Source of the DNA: Shewanella denitrificans OS217
GTDB lineage: Bacteria > Pseudomonadota > Gammaproteobacteria > Enterobacterales > Shewanellaceae
DNA: 64,000 nucleotides
Reading direction: 5' to 3'
NCBI RefSeq assembly: GCF_000013765.1
Contig: NC_007954.1
Location: forward strand, 4,278,001 to 4,342,000
Under the pieces are notes generated by a model. The model made no database searches. It had not been told where the DNA came from and saw nothing but the letters and a program-made list of their open reading frames with translations. The position numbers were made by a program, and so were the translations under genes. Positions 10,238-17,494 of the stretch are shown here, in pieces. How positions within the stretch are numbered: the stretch's first letter is position 1; each line of letters opens with the position of its first letter.

Positions 10238-10397
10238 ATGAAAAAAATAGTACTTTGGCCAAAGATGTAAACTTGAGTTTGGCTTCATAATGATGCACAG
10301 AGACTTTTATACCGATACGTAAATCGCCAACCGTAACATTTTATTTTTTGTAATTTTCTGACTTAAAGCCATAAATATACACTTTGTTTGAATCTAA

Positions 10398-10748
10398 CTA
10401 TTGAGTTTTACCATCAATCTTTTCCGCATAGCTATATATGAAAATAAAAAATCCTATTGCAAATATCACTCTCGCAATTGTATTGTACTGAGGGTAAAGG
10501 CTACCAAATAGATAAAACAAAAAAGAGAATAAAATAAACAAACAGACATGCCACATGTATCTAACCCGAGTTTCGTAAAATATGTATTCTATAGGTATTT
10601 TGTATGAAATAATTATCATAATAAATCCTACTAAAATCCCAAACAACCAACCCATTTCATATAATATTAAGTTCACAAGAAAAGGGAGCATTGCCGGGAT
10701 CAATTTTACAAACGGCGCTATTCTGTTTTCATTATTTTTTTGATTCAT
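10398..10748 (-). CDS. Hypothetical small membrane protein
   Basis: 116-aa protein with about four hydrophobic helices (near 14-30, 31-49, 65-82 and 88-107) and polar ends, so probably an inner-membrane protein. I do not recognise a family. The DNA is clearly more AT-rich than the ccm genes, suggesting acquired sequence. A GGAG lies 12-15 nt before the ATG, which is only fair. In the 290 bp upstream (10749-11041) another reading frame gives an apolar tail without a start codon, perhaps a remnant. Function unknown. Confidence 0.5.
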   Translation of the reverse strand: MNQKNNENRIAPFVKLIPAMLPFLVNLILYEMGWLFGILVGFIMIIISYKIPIEYIFYETRVRYMWHVCLFILFSFLFYLFGSLYPQYNTIARVIFAIGFFIFIYSYAEKIDGKTQ

Positions 10749-11041
10749 TCTCGATAACCACTCCAGTTTTTATTAATACTTGATAACTGCTAGCGCCTAT
10801 TGCAATTGTTGACTCATATAGAACCCAATAACTGAATACGGCACAGCCGAAGCCTACGATGTGATACTACCTGGAGCTTATGACATGTCCAAATTGATAG
10901 GATTTACTCACCTGACTTAGCCAATGAAACTTGATATTAGTGTTCATTAACACTTTAACAAGAATTCTTTCAGAATTTGCAATGCGAAATATAAAACAGT
11001 TATATTAAAACAACACGTCAAATTTGGAGCAATGACTCGTC

Positions 11042-11449
11042 TCAACAAAATCTATCCATTTTTTTAAAGATACTTTTCGTAATTATCGATGATTTCATTT
11101 TTACCTTTTCAAATTCAACAACCTTATTTTTAAGATCCTGAATTGTGTCTTGAAGCTTATCTTCAATCAGCTTACCCGTAGAATCATGATCATAATTCAG
11201 TGGGAACTCATATGATAAACAATATATGCCTAAACTCGACGTTTTTTTCAACTAAAGATAAAACCTCAAACATCTCTCTATCAAAAATCCCATATGATAT
11301 TAATGGATAACCACCGATTGACTTCGAGTCATATTTAAATCCCAAAAAATATCTATCACTAATTTCTTTTAAAAAATCTTTACCCCACCTAATGATTCAT
11401 ACTTTAAATAACCACTTTCATTAAGAATTCTGTTAATTTTTACTTTCAT
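11042..11449 (-). pseudogene. Frameshifted gene of unknown function
   Basis: A good start exists at ATG 11449: AAGGAG with 5-nt spacing. The frame stops after 26 codons. The coding trend continues in a second frame (WGKDFLKEISDRYFLGFKYD and onward) and then a third (SSLGIYCLSYEFPLNYDHD and onward) to a stop at 11042. The breaks fall near 11387 (at a GGTGGGG run) and at a seven-A run near 11245. A single-base indel at each would restore a protein of about 135 aa. The AT content resembles the neighbouring membrane gene. No family recognised. The two indels could be decay or sequence error. Confidence 0.6.
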
Positions 11450-11495
11450 ATTCACTCCTTGAATACAGACATTTAATGCAACGGTTCTTCTAGCG

Positions 11496-12104
11496 TTATT
11501 TAAGCCCTATCACGGTGAAGTCACCGCTGACCTTAAGCTGCACGGTAACGGCTTGTGCGCTGGTGTTTTTCCAATACCAACCGTGGGAGCCTGCAAAAGG
11601 GGCGGTAAAACTGCCTTTCATTTCATCACTTGTGGCAATGACGTAGCTCTCAAAATACCCTGTGGTGTCTCCCTGTGGTTCGCCGTGTAAGTCAAAATAT
11701 AGCGGACTCGGGCTGCTATTATTAGTGGCGGTTTCAGTGGCGGTTTCAGTGTTAGTGCTCCATTGGTATTCCATCTTGGCAAATTGCGCCATATAAAACT
11801 TATACTCCACCCCGCGTCCCGCAGGCACAGTCACATTGATGCTGTGCTCGGAAAGCTTGGCGGCATCACTTTGTGGCGCATTGGCTGAAGCCTGTGACGC
11901 TTCAGACTTAGCATCTAATACAGCTTGCATCTGAGTGCCCGAGTCTGGCTGAGCCAGCGCTGTTAGGCCTAAGGCCTTGCCCACTCCTGTGGGGTCTATA
12001 TTGTATTCTGCGGGTAAAATTAAGCTCACCAAGGCAATTGCCGCTAAGATAACCGCCGAAAACGAGGCTTTAATCAATGTCTTACTGCTTACTGTATGTT
12101 GCAT
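11496..12104 (-). CDS. Membrane-anchored periplasmic protein of the HupE pair
   Basis: 202-aa protein with one N-terminal membrane helix (about 11-30) and a long periplasmic part. A low-complexity stretch (Thr/Glu/Ala around 120-130) precedes a beta-rich C-terminal domain with several Trp and Tyr. The gene follows the HupE-like gene by 13 bp on the same strand. From memory, such anchor proteins commonly sit beside HupE/UreJ genes in Shewanella, so a shared role is likely. No catalytic motif is seen; function unknown. Confidence 0.75.
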   Translation of the reverse strand: MQHTVSSKTLIKASFSAVILAAIALVSLILPAEYNIDPTGVGKALGLTALAQPDSGTQMQAVLDAKSEASQASANAPQSDAAKLSEHSINVTVPAGRGVEYKFYMAQFAKMEYQWSTNTETATETATNNSSPSPLYFDLHGEPQGDTTGYFESYVIATSDEMKGSFTAPFAGSHGWYWKNTSAQAVTVQLKVSGDFTVIGLK

Positions 12105-12117
12105 AATCTTCTTCTTG

Positions 12118-12807
12118 TTAGTTAATTGCGTAGCCGGTCAGTTGATAACCCATCAAGATTAACCCGGCGCTCATTAGCAAGGTATTCGTTACCGTTGAAA
12201 AATGTTGGAACGACGGCCATTTGCGCCAAGCTGTGATGACAATCAAAATGAACCCAAGAGCGGCAAACTGACCGAGTTCAACGCCCAAGTTAAAGGCTAA
12301 CAAGTTAGTGAGTAAGCCTGCCTCAGGTAAGTCAAATTCCTGCAATTTGGTCGCGAGGCCAAAGCCGTGGAATAGACCAAAAATCAACACCGCCCATTGG
12401 GTATTGGGTTGCCAATTAAAACAGCGTTTAAAGCCACCTAAATTGTCGAATCCTTTATACACCACAGATAAACCAATAATGGCATCAATAAGATAAGCAT
12501 TAACTTGAATGTCGCTCAGCACGCCTAGCAGCAAAGTGGTGCTGTGACCTAAGGTGAACATGGTGACATACAAGAACACATCTTGGCTGCGATATAAGAA
12601 GATCACTCCCACTAGAAATAACAAGTGATCGTAACCTGTGATCATGTGTTTAGCGCCGATATACACAAAAGGGAAAAATTGCACCCCAATCTTTTGCTCT
12701 AAAAAGGCGCGTGTATTGTCATCCACCCCGTGAGCGAATACCTCAAAGGGGGCAATGACGCCCACCAGTGCCAAGATAAGTCCATAGCCAAACCACTTAC
12801 TGTGCAT
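12118..12807 (-). CDS. HupE/UreJ-family membrane protein
   Basis: The chosen ATG 12807 (MHSKWFGYG) has GGAG six bases upstream; a TTG four codons earlier is less likely. The 229-aa protein has a signal or first helix ending at FAHG, then about six helices with histidine motifs GYDHLLFL, TLGHSTTL and FGLFHGFGLA, typical of the HupE_UreJ_2 family. Relatives are linked to hydrogenase or urease nickel supply, but neither enzyme is in this window, so metal transport is only a family inference. Co-transcribed with the anchor protein downstream. Confidence 0.85.
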   Translation of the reverse strand: MHSKWFGYGLILALVGVIAPFEVFAHGVDDNTRAFLEQKIGVQFFPFVYIGAKHMITGYDHLLFLVGVIFLYRSQDVFLYVTMFTLGHSTTLLLGVLSDIQVNAYLIDAIIGLSVVYKGFDNLGGFKRCFNWQPNTQWAVLIFGLFHGFGLATKLQEFDLPEAGLLTNLLAFNLGVELGQFAALGFILIVITAWRKWPSFQHFSTVTNTLLMSAGLILMGYQLTGYAIN

Positions 12808-13251
12808 CCTAAGCTCCAATTATTATTTATTGTTTTTGCTATTTGTTGCTTATTGTTTTGTAGCACTCCAAAGAATGCTTGAATAAAAAAGGCTAAAAGG
12901 TGCTCTTTTAGCCTAATCGGATAGCCTGATACTTATCAGCGCATAGTAGTTCGATACTCCCACAAGTCGATTCTGAAATAAATCTTGAAAGACTTGTAGG
13001 GTAAGAGTTAATAGCCTTTTTCAAGGAAATGGAGATTTTTCACTACTTTTCCTAAAAAATGTAGATCCCATAATACATTTTTCCAGAATCTCACATGAGC
13101 AAATACTTCTAATTTAAAGGGACTGATGCACCTTTCATCGCGTTCTTGTGGTCTTCTATTTGACCAACATATAACCATACTGCATTATGCGTAGTTGGTT
13201 ATGTCAGCTGTTAAGATTTTCTTATCAAACACTTACCGTTAGAGGATAACA
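12808..13251. promoter_or_regulatory. Intergenic region between hupE-like and TIR operons
   Basis: A 444-bp non-coding stretch with divergent promoters. Leftward toward the hupE-like gene it holds an inverted repeat (12959-13001, CCCACAAGTC with GACTTGTAGGG) and then a terminator-like hairpin (12885-12913). The right part, up to GTG 13252, must hold the TIR operon promoter; I see no clear operator there. Confidence 0.5.
12885..12913 (-). terminator. Terminator-like hairpin in the hupE leader (possible attenuator)
   Basis: On the minus strand GGCTAAAAG-AGCAC-CTTTTAGCC is followed by TTTTTT. It faces the hupE-like gene and lies 78 bp before its start. No upstream leftward gene needs terminating, because the next gene runs the other way, so attenuation of the hupE transcript is a reasonable reading. 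Confidence 0.55.
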
Positions 13252-13785
13252 GTGGCTCTATTAAAAGAATCGGACTTAAGGTCATACCTAAACAAAAGTA
13301 GTCTTACTTGTGAAAGTGCTTCTAATCGGAGCCTTGATCATGAAAAATTTGATGTCTTCTTATCCCATAGCTATCGAGATAAAGACTTAGTTTTTGCGGT
13401 TAAAAAATACTTGGAAGACCATGATTTATCAGTATATGTGGACTGGATTGATGAACAAGAGTTAGACCGTTCATCTGTGGATGTTGAGACCGCTGAAACA
13501 TTACGAAAACGTATGTCCCAGTGCCAGTCTTTACTTTTTGTAACATCATCTAACTCCACTACCAGCAAGTGGATGCCTTGGGAGTGCGGGTATTTCGATG
13601 GAATTAATGGGAAAATTGCTATATTTCCCATTGCAAAATCCGATGAAAGTTCTTTTGCTGGTCAAGAGTACTTAGGACTTTATCCATATATAGACGTACT
13701 TGGTACTATTTGGGTTAATAGCGTTAAATCTGGATTTTGTTCAATGAAAGAATGGTTAAATGGTAAATCACCTGATAGCTATTAG
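13252..13785 (+). CDS. TIR-domain protein A
   Basis: 177-aa protein that is mostly one TIR domain (about 31-145). FDVFLSHSYRDKD opens it, VYVDWIDEQELDRS marks the BB-loop region, and SKWMPWECGYF gives a W107-xxx-E111 pair where TIR NADases place their catalytic glutamate. The GTG start has AGAGG six bases upstream. It is first in a row of four genes and 90 bp before TIR B. It resembles the TIR domain of the oppositely oriented gene at 17495-18424 (shared DW, RS, RM and WxxxE positions). By analogy with bacterial TIR proteins it may cleave or cyclise NAD; defence role inferred. Confidence 0.85.
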   Translation: MALLKESDLRSYLNKSSLTCESASNRSLDHEKFDVFLSHSYRDKDLVFAVKKYLEDHDLSVYVDWIDEQELDRSSVDVETAETLRKRMSQCQSLLFVTSSNSTTSKWMPWECGYFDGINGKIAIFPIAKSDESSFAGQEYLGLYPYIDVLGTIWVNSVKSGFCSMKEWLNGKSPDSY

Positions 13786-13875
13786 TACGTAAATAAAGGT
13801 CTCACATTCCCTTTTGAGTTAAAGGGGGAGGCCAGAACAGCACTTTTAACTTGATAATTGTTTTGGGAGTAATAT

Positions 13876-14364
13876 ATGGCTAGAAAAGTATTCTTTAGTT
13901 TTCATTACGAGCGTGATGTTAGGCGTGTTGTCCAGATTCGAAACTCTTGGGTTGTTCGACCTGGAGGTGAGGCTCAACCTTTCTATGACAAAGCTGAGTT
14001 TGAAGAAGCAAAGAGGCGTTCAGGTGGTATCGAGCAGTGGATTGAAGATCAACTCAAGGGGACATCTGTTACAGTAGTTCTATTTGGCGCTGAGACTTAT
14101 GATAGAACGTGGGTACGTCATGAGATCAAACGTAGCTACGAACTAAAGAAAGGCATATTGGCAATAGATATTCATAGTGTCAAAGACCCGCAAAAAGGTG
14201 CCGATACCAAGGGTAAAAACCCTCTAGATTATTGGTACATCGAAAAAAATGGTAATAAAACATATTTTTCAGAGATGTATGAAACCTATGATTGGGTAAA
14301 TGATGATGGATATAAAAATCTCGCCACTTGGATAGAAAAAGCAGCTAAAGCAGCAGGTCGTTAA
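13876..14364 (+). CDS. ThsB-like TIR protein B (DUF1863 / TIR-like family)
   Basis: 162-aa protein matching the family of Thoeris ThsB. It begins MARKVFFSFHYERDV, then RNSW, then the core LKGTSVTVVLFGAET and WVRHEI (W79-xxx-E83, candidate catalytic Glu), and ends YDWVNDDGYKNLATWIEKAA. In Thoeris, ThsB senses phage and makes a cyclic ADP-ribose-type signal from NAD for ThsA. Here no ThsA with SIR2 or macro domain follows; instead TIR C starts 1 bp after the stop. ATG start with GGGAG 8 nt upstream. Confidence 0.88.
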   Translation: MARKVFFSFHYERDVRRVVQIRNSWVVRPGGEAQPFYDKAEFEEAKRRSGGIEQWIEDQLKGTSVTVVLFGAETYDRTWVRHEIKRSYELKKGILAIDIHSVKDPQKGADTKGKNPLDYWYIEKNGNKTYFSEMYETYDWVNDDGYKNLATWIEKAAKAAGR

Positions 14365-14365
14365 T

Positions 14366-15529
14366 ATGATGGGAATTTATGAGTTTGCTGTTTTAGGTAG
14401 TATTACTCCTGAGCAAAGACAAAGTTTAATAAATTCAATTCAGCAGATGGCCTCCGAGTTTGAACTTGAACTCGATAATCAAGTTATAATCTATGATGCA
14501 GAGACGGTAAAACAAAGAAATAGGTCTTCAGCTTTTGCTGCAGTTTATTTTGGAGGGCTACCTCAGGTTGATATAGAAGCTGCACACTCAATATTCACTG
14601 AAAGTGTTCCAATAATTCCTGTGGTTAATAGTTTGGAGCAGTTTTCAATATGTATTCCTAAGTTTTTACAGCCCACAAATGGATATTGTCTAAATGGACA
14701 AGATCCAGAAATAAAAGAGCTTGCAACATTAATGATGGAGTGCGTAGGCTTACTGCGCCGTCAAAGGCGAATTTTTGTGAGTTATCGCAGGACTGAGTCA
14801 CGTGATGCTGCATTGCAGATACACGATCTTCTTATGAGAAAAGGATTTGATGTATTCCTTGATACTCATGATATACGCCCTGGAGAGCCTTTTCAGGACG
14901 TTCTTTGGCATAAGCTTTGTGACTCCGATGTGCTAATCATGCTAGATACACCTACTTATTTCGAAAGTAGATGGACTCGTGAAGAAATCGGTCGTGCCAG
15001 GGCTAAGGAAATTCATGTATTACGCGTGGTTTGGCCTAACCATGAGCCAAATAAAATGGCAGATTTGTCAGAAACTATCTACTTAGAAAATGAAGACTTA
15101 GAAAACGATAGCGGACCACTAACTATTGGAAAAATAGATGAAATTTCTCTTAAAATAGAAAGTATTAGAAGCCGTAGTATAGCGGCTAGATATATGTCTA
15201 TTACAGGCCGTCTTCGGGCTGATGTTGAACGTATTGGTGCTCGCTTTGAGGGCGTTGGAGCTCATAGAGCAATTGCCATTCGTTTAATTGATGATAGAAA
15301 ACTCTGGCTATATCCTGTCGTAGGGATTCCGACCGCCGAGACTTTAAATGATATTGCAATTAAGGCTCGGTCAAATCCTGATAAAGGAGTCCCAGTTCTT
15401 GTATATGACGATATAGGAATTCGAAAAACTTGGTCTGATCATTTGCAATGGTTAGATGAGAATATTAAGTCTGTGCGAGGGTTGAAAATTACTCAGGCAG
15501 CTTGGTCGCTGGCTGGTTGGGAGTATTGA
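14366..15529 (+). CDS. Three-part TIR-domain protein C
   Basis: 387-aa protein with a central TIR domain (about 134-230): RRIFVSYRRTESRD, then FDVFLDTHDIRPGEPF, then SRWTREEIGRA with W203-xxx-E207 as candidate catalytic pair. The N-terminal 130 residues look alpha/beta (IIYDAETV, FAAVYFGG) and match no family I know. The C-terminal 130 residues form another alpha/beta region (WLYPVVGIPTAETL, GVPVLVYDDIGI) ending SLAGWEY. It lies 1 bp after TIR B and 2 bp before the SLOG gene, so these three are translated together. It could be the NAD-destroying effector or a second signal maker. Confidence 0.85.
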   Translation: MMGIYEFAVLGSITPEQRQSLINSIQQMASEFELELDNQVIIYDAETVKQRNRSSAFAAVYFGGLPQVDIEAAHSIFTESVPIIPVVNSLEQFSICIPKFLQPTNGYCLNGQDPEIKELATLMMECVGLLRRQRRIFVSYRRTESRDAALQIHDLLMRKGFDVFLDTHDIRPGEPFQDVLWHKLCDSDVLIMLDTPTYFESRWTREEIGRARAKEIHVLRVVWPNHEPNKMADLSETIYLENEDLENDSGPLTIGKIDEISLKIESIRSRSIAARYMSITGRLRADVERIGARFEGVGAHRAIAIRLIDDRKLWLYPVVGIPTAETLNDIAIKARSNPDKGVPVLVYDDIGIRKTWSDHLQWLDENIKSVRGLKITQAAWSLAGWEY

Positions 15530-15531
15530 AC

Positions 15532-16182
15532 ATGGACGATTTTATTTTTTTATCTGCTAGTGTACCTGATCCTAAGCGAGCTCCTGAGTTTGCGTATTCG
15601 TCTAATTCTGTAGCGATTACTTCAGCTGTTAGAGCATTAATTCATGTTACCTTGGGACGTAGAGTTTTAGTATGGGGAGGTCATCCAGCAATAACTCCAA
15701 TGATAAAAGTTGTAGCGGAGGAAATGGGTTTTGACTACGAGAAATGGGTAAAACTATATCAGTCCTTATATTTTAAAGATCAGTTCCCTCAAGATAATAA
15801 AATTTTTAAAAATGTCGTATATACAAAAAACATAGAAAATAATCTTGAGAAAAGCTTGCTTCACATGAGAGAGCTAATGTTCGCAGATAATAATTTCAAA
15901 GCTGCTGTTTTTATTGGCGGAATGGGAGGGGTTATTGATGAGTTCAACCTTTTTCAGAAATTTCAACCAAATAAAGATATTGTACCAGTTATCTCGACAG
16001 GCGGCGCTACATTAAAACTAGCAGAGCTTATGAATGAACCACTAGATAGTGATCTTTATAATGATTTAGATTATGTTAGACTCTTTCATAATAGGTTAGG
16101 TATCTCAACAAAAGAAGAAAGGTTTACTAGTCCTGAGATTCAACCAGTCGAGATGGAAGAGCGCTACTGGAAACCTGACTAA
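15532..16182 (+). CDS. Stand-alone SLOG-domain protein
   Basis: ATG 15532 has GGGAG 8 nt upstream and gives 216 aa; the longer frame would overlap TIR C. The whole protein looks like one SLOG (SMF/DprA-LOG) Rossmann-type domain: FLSASVPDP at the start, VWGGHPAITPM (47-57), FIGGMGGVIDEF (127-138) and PVISTGGA (152-159). Glycine-rich loops of this fold bind nucleotides. In Thoeris, ThsA uses a SLOG domain to sense the TIR-made signal; here the domain is separate. Its exact SLOG subfamily is uncertain. Likely sensor or processor of a TIR product. Confidence 0.82.
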   Translation: MDDFIFLSASVPDPKRAPEFAYSSNSVAITSAVRALIHVTLGRRVLVWGGHPAITPMIKVVAEEMGFDYEKWVKLYQSLYFKDQFPQDNKIFKNVVYTKNIENNLEKSLLHMRELMFADNNFKAAVFIGGMGGVIDEFNLFQKFQPNKDIVPVISTGGATLKLAELMNEPLDSDLYNDLDYVRLFHNRLGISTKEERFTSPEIQPVEMEERYWKPD

Positions 16183-16224
16183 GGCTTATCGATCTAATTT
16201 AAGAGAACTATTGTAGTGCTGATG

Positions 16225-17424
16225 TGTACTAGCTCAGACTTGATCTGACAGTTACCCATTTTAAATGGTGCCTGTCAGTTTAGATTTGAGCTAAATTTTT
16301 CTCAGCCCAAATTCGTTTCCCATCAAGCAATGTTTCAAGCGGAGTTCTTCCGCAACACACTTTCCCTTGATGAGTTCGATCATTGTTGTAGTAATTCATC
16401 CATTCGTCTAGATCTTTTTGCAGCACTTCTAAATTGTCATATAACTTTTTGCGGAAAGTGACTTGATAAAACTCATTTAAAATTGTCTTATGAAATCGCT
16501 CACAAATGCCATTGGTCTGAGGTGACATTGCCTTTGTTTTTGTATGATCGATATCATTAATTGCCAGATATAACTGGTAATCATGATGCTCCACTCGACC
16601 ACAGTATTCTGTTCCTCTATCCGTTAATATTCGAAGCATTGGAAGCTCGTGGTGCTCGAAATAAGGCAGGACTTTATCGTTAAGTACATCGGCCGCTGTG
16701 ATTGGTGTTTTAGTCGTGTAAAGCTTGGCAAATGCTACCTTGCTGTAAGTATCAACAAAGGTTTGTTGGTATATCCTACCGACACCTTTTAAATTGCCGA
16801 CATAGAAGGTGTCTTGAGAACCAAGATACCCAGGATGATGGGTTTCTATCTCACCACACGCTTCATCATCATGCTTTTTCTTTTCAAGAGCTGCAACTTG
16901 CGCATCAGTGAGTATAATCCCGTCATTAGCGACCTTATCTTCTAAAGCTTTGAGCCGTTTCTTAAAATTCTCTAGGCTATGACGAAGCCAAATAGAGCGA
17001 ACACCACTGCCCGATACAAAAACACCAAGCTTGCGTAGTTCATTACTGGTTCTATGCTGGCCATGAGCAGGGAAGTCGATAGCATATTTAATTACTGACT
17101 GTTCGGTTGCTTCATCAACTCGGTTTTTTAGATTGGGTGTTCTGCGTGTTCTTTCGATTAAAGCGTCAATACCACCATCTTCAACAAGCTCTTGATAGCG
17201 ATAAAATGTGTCTCTAGAGACCCCCATAACTTTACATGCTCGAGATACATTACCTAGCTCTTCAGCTAAATTGAGTAAACCTGCTTTGTGTTTAATGATT
17301 GGATTGTTAGTATGAAACATGAGAGTTACCTTTTTGGTTTTGATTAAAAGATTCGACACCTTTATCAAAACGGGTAACTCTCACTTTTTCAAGTTGAATG
17401 TCAGATCAAGTCGAGACTAATACA
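16225..17424 (-). mobile_element. IS481-type insertion sequence, complete (1200 bp)
   Basis: Ends TGTACTAG (left) and TGTATTAG (right, complement) start imperfect inverted repeats that share GACTTGATCTGACA. The element is flanked on both sides by the direct repeat GCTGATG (16218-16224 and 17425-17431), a clean 7-bp target duplication. It holds one transposase gene and sits between the SLOG gene and the fourth TIR gene without breaking either. Confidence 0.9.
16280..17320 (-). CDS. IS481-family transposase
   Basis: Retroviral-integrase-type DDE transposase of 346 aa from ATG 17320 (AAGG upstream); an in-frame start 16 codons earlier is less likely. An N-terminal helix-turn-helix (NVSRACKVMGVSRDTFYRYQ) precedes the rve core with acidic residues in GSQDTFYVGNLKG, LTDRGTEYCG and NGICERFHKT. 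The C-terminal YYNNDRTHQGKVCCGRTPLETL is typical of IS481. The frame is intact, so the element may be active. Confidence 0.93.
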   Translation of the reverse strand: MFHTNNPIIKHKAGLLNLAEELGNVSRACKVMGVSRDTFYRYQELVEDGGIDALIERTRRTPNLKNRVDEATEQSVIKYAIDFPAHGQHRTSNELRKLGVFVSGSGVRSIWLRHSLENFKKRLKALEDKVANDGIILTDAQVAALEKKKHDDEACGEIETHHPGYLGSQDTFYVGNLKGVGRIYQQTFVDTYSKVAFAKLYTTKTPITAADVLNDKVLPYFEHHELPMLRILTDRGTEYCGRVEHHDYQLYLAINDIDHTKTKAMSPQTNGICERFHKTILNEFYQVTFRKKLYDNLEVLQKDLDEWMNYYNNDRTHQGKVCCGRTPLETLLDGKRIWAEKNLAQI

Positions 17425-17494
17425 GCTGATGATTGTTAGATGCACTACAAATAATGTTTAAGGTATAAGCTGACACACTATTTTACGCGTATGA

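Noticed and set aside
10733..10870. Minus-strand apolar tail before the small membrane protein
   Set aside because: About 44 codons with no start; could be a remnant but cannot be supported.
11240..11252. Seven-A run in the 11.4 kb pseudogene as a programmed -1 frameshift site
   Set aside because: The continuing frame needs a +1 (or -2) change, not -1.
13252..16182. Calling the TIR operon a standard Thoeris system
   Set aside because: No ThsA-type effector (SIR2-SLOG, macro-domain or transmembrane) is present; only the ThsB-like and SLOG parts match.
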